A stretch of DNA of 38,272 nt from Methanobacteriota archaeon. Lineage in GTDB: Archaea > Halobacteriota > Methanosarcinia > Methanosarcinales > Methanosarcinaceae. A program made the position numbers and the translations under genes. The notes beneath the pieces are model-generated. The model had not been told where the DNA came from. It saw only the letters and a program-made list of their open reading frames with translations, and did no database searches. Below are positions 26,015 to 34,042 of this stretch, piece by piece. The stretch is from the NCBI GenBank assembly GCA_030837265.1, contig JAUPKV010000333.1, forward strand, positions 1 through 38,272. Reading direction: 5' to 3'. How positions within the stretch are numbered: the stretch's first letter is position 1; every line of letters starts with the position of its first letter.

Positions 26015-27499
26015 TTATACCGATGAGACATTTATTGCTTTATTCTGTTTCATTTTTGCAAGCATAGCAGTGAAGGCTCCTGCCGAGATTGCATCCCCTA
26101 TACCTACTGTTGCCTTAGGCTTATCAACTATTTTTGAGGGAACAATAATAGCATCATGGTCCGGTCCATAGAGATATCCATAGTCAAATTCTTCAGCAGT
26201 ACAGAGATTGCGGCTTACGCAGTAGGTTTTGAATTCATCAAGACCTTTAATCCCGCTACTTGAAATCGGAACTTCAAGACCGATCTCTACATCTTTAAGG
26301 TTTCCGATAGTACCGGAGAAGGCCTTGGCAGCTGCAAGGGTTGAAGAAAAAAGAAGGAAGTCTCGATGATCTTTAAGCGAAAGCGGGTGATCTTTTTCCA
26401 GCACGCAGATGTAAAATCCAAGTGAATGTACATGTACCCTTTCAAGTGACAGGTCTTTTAAAAGCTGAACAGCTCCCTGATACAGCGATGTTATCGCGTT
26501 TTCCTCTTTCTTGATTACGGAATACGAAAGTTCTTCGTGCCCAAGCACATTCAGGGCATTAGCGACTTCTACGGTATCGAGTCCCAGGGAATGAACGTGT
26601 TTGGCAACAATATCCGCCAGAATAGCCTTTCTTATCACCCTGTTCTGGATAGAAGTAAGTTCGACATGGATGCGGAGATCGGGGTTTAAGGATTTCAGTT
26701 TCTCAATAACCTGCACGGAGCTTGTAACATACTGCTTATAAGTGGACCCATCCTCATACTCTTCCTTTATTATCTGATAGCCTGAAAGCATTGCCCCGTC
26801 AATTGGGAAAATGACATCGAGTTGTTCGTAGATTTCTTCATCCATATCCAGGCGAAGCCATTTAGGACGAGAAGAGATTATCAGGCGATTATCCCTCTGC
26901 ACTACGAAACTTCTATTACAATTTACCTGCAGACCTTTGGAGTACTCAATGATCCAGTTGACTTTTGACCCCATGTCGGGTTTGAAGGCTTCTTTCATAT
27001 GTCTTAAAAAAACCTTTCCATCTTCTACCTTCGGATGCCAGAGATTGTCAGAATCTTCGAAGTACTCTGACTGTTCTTTAGAGAGCCATGGAACATATGC
27101 AACTACTTTTCTAAGTCCCAGGCAGGCAAGTGTATTCGAAATTATCCCTGCCTGACCACCCATGCGTGCATAATCGAATCCCAGGTTGCTTTTTAGCCAT
27201 TCGTGGATATCTGTCGTATGATTTGGGATTTCGGCAGCTTTTCCTTCTCTCATGGAGATTAAGAGACGGGCCATGAAGTCCAGAGGATCTTTTATCTCCC
27301 TTGGGTATTCTTCAATTCTTTCCAGTACTTCGGCTTCATTAAAAAGTCCGGTAAGCCTGAGAATATCAGCTTCCGTAAGGTGTTTGATGGCGTCGATATT
27401 GCTGTTGTAAGCAACAAACATTCCTTCCAAATAAGGAATTGCCTCTTTGACACTATAAAATGCATCGATATGACGTTGTTCCCATTCTTGTATATCCAC
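26015..27499 (-). CDS. pfkC: ADP-specific phosphofructokinase
   Basis: Phosphorylates fructose-6-phosphate with ADP as donor in the modified Embden-Meyerhof pathway. The 494-residue length and motifs fit: GMFVAYNSNIDAI, ARMGGQAGIISNTLACLG, HVELTSIQN, and the catalytic TVGIGDAISAGAF near residues 465-477. The start is GTG (27499) nine nt behind GAGGGGG. In this organism type the enzyme serves glycogen breakdown. The next gene in the operon is a paralogue. Confidence 0.9.
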   Translation of the reverse strand: MDIQEWEQRHIDAFYSVKEAIPYLEGMFVAYNSNIDAIKHLTEADILRLTGLFNEAEVLERIEEYPREIKDPLDFMARLLISMREGKAAEIPNHTTDIHEWLKSNLGFDYARMGGQAGIISNTLACLGLRKVVAYVPWLSKEQSEYFEDSDNLWHPKVEDGKVFLRHMKEAFKPDMGSKVNWIIEYSKGLQVNCNRSFVVQRDNRLIISSRPKWLRLDMDEEIYEQLDVIFPIDGAMLSGYQIIKEEYEDGSTYKQYVTSSVQVIEKLKSLNPDLRIHVELTSIQNRVIRKAILADIVAKHVHSLGLDTVEVANALNVLGHEELSYSVIKKEENAITSLYQGAVQLLKDLSLERVHVHSLGFYICVLEKDHPLSLKDHRDFLLFSSTLAAAKAFSGTIGNLKDVEIGLEVPISSSGIKGLDEFKTYCVSRNLCTAEEFDYGYLYGPDHDAIIVPSKIVDKPKATVGIGDAISAGAFTAMLAKMKQNKAINVSSV

Positions 27500-27665
27500 T
27501 TAATAAACCCCCTCGGAGTATTGATTCTTGCAAGAAGATGATCTGGAATATGGGGAAATCTAATTTTATCCCGAAATCATTCTCCATCTTTATTTTACAT
27601 TTTATATTATTTAAATTCGTGTAGATGTACGATTGATGGGATCGATTTTCGAGATGCTAAGCTAA

Positions 27666-28853
27666 TTAAGTTGTGTATTCGGCATTAATCTTTACATAGT
27701 CGTATGAAAGGTCGCAGCCCCAGGCAGTTGCATGTTCCTCTCCCATATTAAGGTTAAGGGTGATGATAATTTCGTCATTTTCCATTATCTTTTTCAAAAG
27801 GGCCAGGTCACATGAGTCGGGGATTTCACCGCAATCGACAAGCTCCACTTTGTCCGTTCTTCCCGAAAGGGTAAGAGAAAGCCTTTCCTGTTCAATTTCG
27901 GCTCCGGAATAACCTGCAGCAGCTACAATCCTGCCCCAGTTAGGATCTTTTCCAAAAATTGCTGTTTTGACCAGCGGGGAACGAACAATGGCTTTTGCGG
28001 CAAGCTTTGCATCCTCATATTTTTTTGCACCCACTACCCTTGCTTCAATAAGTTTGGTTGCTCCTTCCCCGTCCTTTGCCATCTTTTTTACAAGATCGGT
28101 AAACACATAAACCAGACTTTCCTGAAAATCATCGAGGCATTCCATACAGGGTTTTATTCCGGACTGGCAGGTTGAGGTAAAAAGTACCATATCATTCGTG
28201 CTGGTATCCCCGTCTACTATAAGCATGTTGAATGTTTTCTGCACGGCTATTTTAAGAGCGACATCCAGCACATCTGCAGGCACTTTTGCATCGGTATATG
28301 CAAAACATAACATAGTACCCATGTTTGGCTCGATCATTCCAGAACCTTTTGCAATTGCACCTATCCTAACTCCGCAGTCAAGCTCAACAGCGGACTCTTT
28401 TAAAGCCTTATCTGTTGTCATGATCGCTTTTGCAGCGGCCTGGCTGCATTCGGGAGTACTCCCAATCCCGTTAATCACTTCAGGAAGGCGTTCCATGATT
28501 TTAGAAACATTGAGTCTTCGGCCAATTACTCCGGTTGAAGCAACTGCTACTGTGTCAGCATCAAGGTTGAGGCTTTCGGAAAGCATCGATGCCATCTCCA
28601 TAGCGTCCAGAAAGCCGTCATCACCTGTGAATGCATTGGCGTTGCCGCTGTTTGCAATTACAGCCGAAAGCCTATGATGGGTATCGATTACTCCTTTACT
28701 CAATGTAACCGGGGCTGCAATCACCTTATTCTTAGTGAAAACACCTGCTGCCGGGCCTTCTGCGAGAATTACTGCAATTCCCATTTTTCCGACCTTGGTT
28801 CCGTTTGCAGATACTCCCCTTACCGCACAGATTCCACCTTCGATTTGCTTCAT
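27666..28853 (-). CDS. argJ: Glutamate N-acetyltransferase / ornithine acetyltransferase
   Basis: Transfers the acetyl group from N-acetylornithine to glutamate and so recycles acetyl in arginine synthesis. The precursor cleaves itself before a Thr. Here the site is KGSGMIEPNMGTMLCF with Thr near residue 180; the usual family sequence is NMATML, so Gly precedes the nucleophile in place of Ala. Other motifs: VIANSGNANAFTG, STGVIG, DGDTSTND and GKDPNWGRIVAAAGYSG. 395 residues is normal. Start follows AGGAGA. It lies 18 nt after the CBS gene and behind argC in one apparent operon. Confidence 0.95.
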   Translation of the reverse strand: MKQIEGGICAVRGVSANGTKVGKMGIAVILAEGPAAGVFTKNKVIAAPVTLSKGVIDTHHRLSAVIANSGNANAFTGDDGFLDAMEMASMLSESLNLDADTVAVASTGVIGRRLNVSKIMERLPEVINGIGSTPECSQAAAKAIMTTDKALKESAVELDCGVRIGAIAKGSGMIEPNMGTMLCFAYTDAKVPADVLDVALKIAVQKTFNMLIVDGDTSTNDMVLFTSTCQSGIKPCMECLDDFQESLVYVFTDLVKKMAKDGEGATKLIEARVVGAKKYEDAKLAAKAIVRSPLVKTAIFGKDPNWGRIVAAAGYSGAEIEQERLSLTLSGRTDKVELVDCGEIPDSCDLALLKKIMENDEIIITLNLNMGEEHATAWGCDLSYDYVKINAEYTT

Positions 28854-28871
28854 GAGAATTCTCCTGTTGCT

Positions 28872-29336
28872 TCAGAGCTTTGCTATTCCTTCTATAATGT
28901 CGCCGCGTGTAATAATTCCTACCACACGATCATCTTCAAGCACAGGAAGCCTGTTAATCCTGTGCCTGACCATATGTTCGGAAGCCTCTTCTATCGAGGC
29001 CTCAGAAGAAATAGTGTAAATGTCCTTTGTCATAATCTCTTCAACCTTTATGGAACCTACATCGGAGAGTATCTTTTTTGTCTCCTCCCAACCAAGGTAT
29101 TCCCTGATAGGAACTTCTATAACCTCAAAGGGGCTGGGAAGCCAGAGTTCTCCTTTTTCCGGGATTATCAGAAGTTTCAAGAGGTCTCCTTCACTAACAA
29201 CACCTACGAGTTCTTCACCGTCAAGGACAGGGATCCCACTGATGTTGTTTTCCTTCAAGATTTTTGCAACTTCCCGAACCGTGTCATCAGGTTTGCAGAA
29301 TACAACATTAGGGTTCATGATATCTTTTACCTTCAT
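28872..29336 (-). CDS. CBS-domain protein
   Basis: A 154-residue cytoplasmic protein made of two CBS motifs. CBS1 is about residues 1-60 (MKVKDIMNPNVVF, EVAKILKENNISGIPVLD, GVVSEGDLLKL) and CBS2 about residues 95-154 (VEEIMTKDIYTIS, EHMVRHRINRLPVLEDDRVVGIITRGDIIEG). The pair normally forms one pocket for AMP, ATP or SAM. There is no fused enzyme domain. It is set between argC (78 nt) and argJ (18 nt) on the same strand, which suggests a link to arginine synthesis, by inference only. AAGGTGT precedes ATG. Confidence 0.92.
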   Translation of the reverse strand: MKVKDIMNPNVVFCKPDDTVREVAKILKENNISGIPVLDGEELVGVVSEGDLLKLLIIPEKGELWLPSPFEVIEVPIREYLGWEETKKILSDVGSIKVEEIMTKDIYTISSEASIEEASEHMVRHRINRLPVLEDDRVVGIITRGDIIEGIAKL

Positions 29337-29414
29337 TTAACTACACCTTGAGATAAGTTTATACTTTAATTAGATTCGTTACCAGTTATATGTTCTCACA
29401 AGAGGTTCCTGTGC

Positions 29415-30431
29415 TTACGGAGCTGCTGCCGGCAGCCACAATCCAAGAGTCTCATCCAATCCGAACATCAGGTTCATACTCTGGATTGCCTGACCGGATG
29501 CTCCTTTCACCAGGTTATCTATAGCAGAGAGTATTACAACCCGGTTGTTCTCTTTATCAGATTCAAAGCCCATATCACAGAAATTAGAACCTCTTACGGC
29601 AGTAAGGGATGGAATTCCCGAAGGTAGCCGGATAAAAGGCCTGTTCCTGTAAAAGTCCTTATAAATTGATTTCAAATCATCTGTGGAGATTGGCTCTTTT
29701 GTAAATAGGTGAGCAGTTGTAAAAATACCCCTTATAGATGGGATTGCATGAGGAGTGAAACTTATGTTTCGAAGTTTCGGATCCAGCCGGGTTAGTTCCT
29801 GGAAGATTTCAGCCCTGTGCCGATGGTTAGTGATTTTATATGCAGTAACATTTTCCGCAAGGTTCGGGTAATGTGAAGTTTCAGTCGGCGAGATGCCAGC
29901 TCCCGAAATCCCTGTTTTGGAATCAAATATTGCAATATCGATGAGTTCTGCTGCCGCAAGAGGAGCTGCTGCAAGGATTGCTCCTGTAGGGAAGCATCCG
30001 GGATTTGCTACAAAATCCTGTTCTGCAAGCTCAGGATGAAGCTCTACGAGCCCATAGGTTGCTTTTCGTGGGTCACGGTGTGTTATTCCATATATTTCCT
30101 CAAAAATTGAAGTTTCAAGCCTATAGTCTGCACTGAGATCAATTACCTTAGTGTCCCCCCCATCAAGCAGCTCAGGGACATAGTTCATTGCAGATCCGTG
30201 AGGTACGGCCAGAAAAACAACATCACAGCGTTCCTTAATGTTTTCGGAATCCGGGTTCTCGTATTTGAGGTCTAAAAAACCTTCAAGATGCCTGTGTGTT
30301 CCTGTTACTGGCTTCCCTGCAAGACTTCTGGAAGTTGCCAATTCAAGCTTGACATTTGGATGATTTATCAGCAATCGAAGGAGTTCTCCTCCAGTATATC
30401 CTGAAGCCCCTATTATTCCAGCCTTAATCAT
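29415..30431 (-). CDS. argC: N-acetyl-gamma-glutamyl-phosphate reductase
   Basis: NADPH-dependent reduction of N-acetylglutamyl phosphate in arginine synthesis. GIIGASGYTGGELLRLL (residues 4-20) is the nucleotide-binding start, NPGCFPTGA carries the catalytic Cys near residue 144, and GISGAGISP and HRHRAEI-type His residues follow. 338 residues is usual. It is the first gene of the argC-CBS-argJ group. The region to its right (30432-30668) is shared with a divergent gene and should contain both promoters. Confidence 0.96.
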   Translation of the reverse strand: MIKAGIIGASGYTGGELLRLLINHPNVKLELATSRSLAGKPVTGTHRHLEGFLDLKYENPDSENIKERCDVVFLAVPHGSAMNYVPELLDGGDTKVIDLSADYRLETSIFEEIYGITHRDPRKATYGLVELHPELAEQDFVANPGCFPTGAILAAAPLAAAELIDIAIFDSKTGISGAGISPTETSHYPNLAENVTAYKITNHRHRAEIFQELTRLDPKLRNISFTPHAIPSIRGIFTTAHLFTKEPISTDDLKSIYKDFYRNRPFIRLPSGIPSLTAVRGSNFCDMGFESDKENNRVVILSAIDNLVKGASGQAIQSMNLMFGLDETLGLWLPAAAP

Positions 30432-30668
30432 AAGTATTCACAGCCAGTGTAATATCAATACAAGATAATTAAACTTGTTCTCAGTTAATTTTGTGGTAAA
30501 CATAGTATTAAAACAGTATATTTAAATTATTATAACTCTAAATATATTCTACATCTTCAAAGTAATCAGCATTTATAAAGTAATTTAACAAGCAAAATAT
30601 TTCAGCTTTAAGGCCATCTTACTCTAGCAAATTATGTTATATTTTTCAAAGATACAGGAAGAAGGTAA

Positions 30669-31094
30669 ATGAACAAGAGAAAAAAGACAATCTATCTTGC
30701 AGGTCCCCTCTTCACCCATGCAGAGCTAGAATATAACCGTGAATTGAAAAATATAATGGGAAAGAAAGGATTTTCGGTTTTTCTTCCCCAGGAAGACGCT
30801 GAAGATGCAGCGGCTGAACGTGAAAAACAAAACCAGGAATATATTTTCAAAAAATGTCTGGAAGGATTGAACAATTCTGATATCGTAGTTGCCGTTCTTG
30901 ACGGGGTGGATGTTGATTCAGGGACTGCCTGGGAGATCGGCTACGCTTTTGCCAGAGGAAAATCTGTAATAGGGCTTCGGACCGATTTCAGGACGCTTTC
31001 CGACGGAATTGTTAACCTTATGGTAGAAATGTCATTAGACACCTTAGCCAGAGATGAAGAGGAGCTACTTAAAGTGCTTGAAAAATTCCGGTAA
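30669..31094 (+). CDS. Nucleoside 2-deoxyribosyltransferase-like protein
   Basis: A 141-residue cytoplasmic protein of the nucleoside 2-deoxyribosyltransferase / DNPH-like fold. Visible are IYLAGPLFTHAE (substrate loop), LNNSDIVVAVLDG and DVDSGTAWEIGYAFARGKSVIG, with the catalytic-type Asp and Glu of D-x-G-T-A-x-E. The family exchanges bases between deoxynucleosides or cleaves deoxynucleoside monophosphates; which one is not clear. Start follows GAAGGTAA. It is 10 nt upstream of a GNAT gene. Confidence 0.87.
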   Translation: MNKRKKTIYLAGPLFTHAELEYNRELKNIMGKKGFSVFLPQEDAEDAAAEREKQNQEYIFKKCLEGLNNSDIVVAVLDGVDVDSGTAWEIGYAFARGKSVIGLRTDFRTLSDGIVNLMVEMSLDTLARDEEELLKVLEKFR

Positions 31095-31104
31095 CAAAAC
31101 CTCA

Positions 31105-31548
31105 ATGAAACAGGAACCTGATAAATTGATCAGAAATTACACGGAAACAGATCTTGAAGAGATGGTAAGGATCTGGTATGACGCCTCAGTCCTTGCTCAC
31201 TCTTTTATCCCGTCATCTTTCTGGGCATTGAATAAAAAAGCAATGAGAGATAAATACTTTCCACTTGCCGAAAACCTAGTTTTTGAGGAAGAAGGCAAAG
31301 CCGTTGGATTCATTTCTCTTGTTGGAGAAAGGGTCTGCGCCCTCTTTGTAGCGCCAGAAATGCAGGGGAAAGGAATTGGTAGGGCTCTTCTCAAGAACGC
31401 ACTGGACCTGAAAGGAAATCTCTCTCTTAAAGTCTACAGAGAGAATGAAAATGCCCTTTGCTTTTATGAGAAATGCGGCTTTGTTGCAATAGGAGAAGAG
31501 AGTGACGATTTTACTGGCCGCAAGCAGATTCTGATGGAACGGAAATAA
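31105..31548 (+). CDS. GNAT-family acetyltransferase
   Basis: A 147-residue N-acetyltransferase. The acetyl-CoA loop is clear in FVAPEMQGKGIGRALL (Q/RxxGxG) and the C-terminal strand-helix in NENALCFYEKCGFVAIGEE. I start it at ATG 31105, directly after the upstream gene, because an earlier ATG (31054) overlaps that gene by 41 nt and adds a non-conserved stretch. The substrate is unknown. Confidence 0.85.
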   Translation: MKQEPDKLIRNYTETDLEEMVRIWYDASVLAHSFIPSSFWALNKKAMRDKYFPLAENLVFEEEGKAVGFISLVGERVCALFVAPEMQGKGIGRALLKNALDLKGNLSLKVYRENENALCFYEKCGFVAIGEESDDFTGRKQILMERK

Positions 31549-31742
31549 GCTCAAGATTAAATCAAGCTGAAAGATTTTAGGAAAAAACCGGAAGGAATTA
31601 ACTACCCAAAAGAAATCCAATAAAGGCAGTTGGAGCATATCCAATAAATAAAAAACAGGGCAGCAGTAATAGCTTTCTTTAACGTGTCTTCTAAATAATT
31701 TTTTTCTTTTCAATTATTGCTTCTCGTTCCTTTATTTTCAAT

Positions 31743-32723
31743 TTACATCCTGCCGGGAACGAGTATTCCTAAAACACAGAAAAAAGAGGTCAATAGAAAC
31801 ATTGCATAAGTAGCCTGTTTTTCAGTCACTTTATAATAGTAAGGTAGAACCCACTTCAAAGTGAGTGGGTTTGGAACCTCAAGAATACCGTCGCCCCTGT
31901 CTCTACCGAATTTGACATGAGGATACTTTCTCATTTTCCAATATATATACATTAAAAAATTTATGGTATGCGGGATAAGCATAATAAAACCGCTTATGAT
32001 GAAACCCTGAATGACAATTAAACTCCCTATTGCAGCTCCAACAGTTAGAGATCCGACATTGCCCCAGAAAACACTAGCAGGATATTTTTCATAGAAGTAA
32101 AATCCAAGAGTAGCTCCAGTGATAGCAGCAATTGAAATAATATTGTCAGTATCACCTAAAATAACCGATTTTATGATTAAGGATACAAGCACGATTATGG
32201 ATAATCCGGAGGCCAACCCGTTGAATCCGGAATGCATGTTGACCAGATTAGATGCGACCAGGACATAAGTTGGGATAATAAACTGTAAATAAAATATTCC
32301 AAGTTCAACATTCCCCATTCCCGGAATAATGAGTGCAGTATGAGTTGCATATTGTATCAGAGGATATGAACAATAATACATTATGAGTAATTTGGACATT
32401 CTACCTATATTGATCATATCATCGAGGACGCCGAACAATCCAAAAAGTGCAAGAACAATTAAAGCCACATAATTTGTAGATGTAAACTTAAAAAAGAGGG
32501 AGTTTATGGAGATGGAAAGCATGGCAATTAGCAAAATTGCAATCCCACCGCGATCAGCCACTTGAGTATGATTCCTTTTATATTTATCTTGCGCCAAGAT
32601 ATTATTACTAACCAGTTTTGTAATAAAACTCGGCATAAATAGTGCAACCACAAACAATGGAATCAAAAGATTACTAGCTAACATAAAATATTCTAAAAAT
32701 GTACTCGAATAATACCCTGACAT
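31743..32723 (-). CDS. GlcNAc-1-phosphate transferase family (AglH/MraY-WecA type)
   Basis: A 326-residue membrane enzyme with about ten helices. It belongs to the polyprenyl-phosphate N-acetylhexosamine-1-phosphate transferases. Motifs seen: GVLDDMINIGR, ASNLVNMHSGFNGLASG (eukaryote/archaea-like NxxAGxNG type, without the bacterial DGxDG), FWGNVGSLTVGA (bacterial form GDxGSL), and IPHTINFLMYIYW with FGRDRGDG. It likely starts N-glycan or polysaccharide assembly by putting the first sugar phosphate on the lipid carrier. GGAGAA precedes the ATG. It is divergent from a VanZ-like gene; the other glycan genes are 9 kb away. Confidence 0.86.
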   Translation of the reverse strand: MSGYYSSTFLEYFMLASNLLIPLFVVALFMPSFITKLVSNNILAQDKYKRNHTQVADRGGIAILLIAMLSISINSLFFKFTSTNYVALIVLALFGLFGVLDDMINIGRMSKLLIMYYCSYPLIQYATHTALIIPGMGNVELGIFYLQFIIPTYVLVASNLVNMHSGFNGLASGLSIIVLVSLIIKSVILGDTDNIISIAAITGATLGFYFYEKYPASVFWGNVGSLTVGAAIGSLIVIQGFIISGFIMLIPHTINFLMYIYWKMRKYPHVKFGRDRGDGILEVPNPLTLKWVLPYYYKVTEKQATYAMFLLTSFFCVLGILVPGRM

Positions 32724-32869
32724 TTTTACTAATTCTCCACTATATTTCCATCCGTTAAAATAAACTAATTGTGCGGTTTTTGCAACAGTATTTCAATTTA
32801 TTTAAACACTTGTATCAATTTAGAGCAAATACTTTAAGTCCATTTAATGTCATAAACTTTTTGATAAAA

Positions 32870-33382
32870 ATGCTTCCTAAATATCTTAGAATTTTTATTC
32901 CAGCTGCAATTGGATATGCAATCCTGATCTTTTATTTATCAATTACATCCAATATAGGTAAAGTCAGGCATGTAGTAAACTTAACTCTGGTACACGGAAT
33001 AAGAGATTTTCTTATTGCAATCAAAATTCCTTTTATAATGGGTTTTCTTGTCGATTCTTTGAATTTTGCTGAAAAACAATCTATAGATATCGGACATCTA
33101 GGGATTTACTTTGTTTTTGGAATCTTATTGTATTTTGCATTTTTAAGTTCGAAAAAAGGAATATTCGAAAAATATCCGGCTGCTTTTGCCGTGAGTATAG
33201 GAACTGCTTATGGAATTTTAAATGAGTTTTTCCAATTATCTCTTCCGTACCGCACTGCTAGTATAGGGGATGCCCTTTCAAACCTGTTGGGACTTGTACT
33301 TGCTCAACTACTTGTGATCTTTTTTGTTTTCGTATTTAAGCAAGTTCAGAAGATGAAAGAGCACGGAGGATCAGTAACTTAA
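32870..33382 (+). CDS. VanZ-like membrane protein
   Basis: A membrane protein with about four to five helices and the VanZ pattern: IDIGHLGIYFVFGILL, then AYGILNEFFQLSLPYRTASIGDALSNLLG, where Glu, Gln, Arg, Asp and Asn are the family's conserved residues. I prefer ATG 32870 (MLPKYLRIF; 170 residues). The open frame reaches GTG 32771, but that would leave only 47 bp to the divergent gene for two promoters. No strong ribosome binding site was seen for either. The role of VanZ-like proteins outside teicoplanin resistance is unknown. Confidence 0.78.
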   Translation: MLPKYLRIFIPAAIGYAILIFYLSITSNIGKVRHVVNLTLVHGIRDFLIAIKIPFIMGFLVDSLNFAEKQSIDIGHLGIYFVFGILLYFAFLSSKKGIFEKYPAAFAVSIGTAYGILNEFFQLSLPYRTASIGDALSNLLGLVLAQLLVIFFVFVFKQVQKMKEHGGSVT

Positions 33383-33439
33383 AAATTGAAAAAGCTTGAG
33401 ATTTTTGGAAGTCTAATACAAAAAATAAATGAAATCCTG

Positions 33440-34042
33440 TTAGCTTTCGGCAACTTTCCTCCTGCCCATTTCAAAAGCTTTAAGATTAATTTCAACTGTT
33501 TTCTTGGGAACAAGGGCTTTAATGCTCTCAATCATGCTTTCTCCCGGGATTGGGAGGTAATCCGAAACAGCTCCAACCATTGCAACATTCATTGCAAGCC
33601 TGCTCCCGGCTTCAAATGCAAGTTCGTCAGCATTAAAGGCTTTAACAATATAGTTTTTAGAAAGTACTTCAAGAATCTTCGAGATGTCAGGATATTTTGC
33701 AAGACCGGAAGTAACTGTTACCGGCAACAAGGGTTGTGTATTTACTATAACGATTCCCCCCTCTTTGAGGAATTCGAGATATCTGACAGCTTCCATCGGT
33801 TCGAGAGCAAGCATAATATCTGCACCTTTTTTTGGGATCATGGAACCGTAAGTTTCCCCGATTCGAATGTGGTTTACAACCGATCCTCCACGCTGGGCCA
33901 TACCATGAGTCTCTGCAGCTCGAATGGGTAGTCCTGAAGCAACAGCAGCTTTTCCGATAATATCCGAAGCAAGTATTGCACCCTGTCCACCTACTCCGGT
34001 AATTAGGAGGTCAATTTTCCTGTGCTGATCTATCCGGCTCAT
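33440..34042 (-). CDS. iorB: Indolepyruvate ferredoxin oxidoreductase, beta subunit
   Basis: The gamma-type subunit (200 residues) of the enzyme that oxidises aryl pyruvates from aromatic amino acids to aryl acetyl-CoA and reduces ferredoxin, or runs in reverse for synthesis. GVGGQGAILASDIIG and ETHGMAQRGGSVVNHIRIG are the diagnostic motifs. ATG overlaps the stop of iorA by 4 nt (ATGA), so translation is coupled. Confidence 0.94.
   Translation of the reverse strand: MSRIDQHRKIDLLITGVGGQGAILASDIIGKAAVASGLPIRAAETHGMAQRGGSVVNHIRIGETYGSMIPKKGADIMLALEPMEAVRYLEFLKEGGIVIVNTQPLLPVTVTSGLAKYPDISKILEVLSKNYIVKAFNADELAFEAGSRLAMNVAMVGAVSDYLPIPGESMIESIKALVPKKTVEINLKAFEMGRRKVAES

Noticed and set aside
32771..32869. 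Upstream GTG start for the VanZ-like protein
   Set aside because: It would leave 47 bp for two divergent promoters and adds a stretch outside the conserved domain; still possible.
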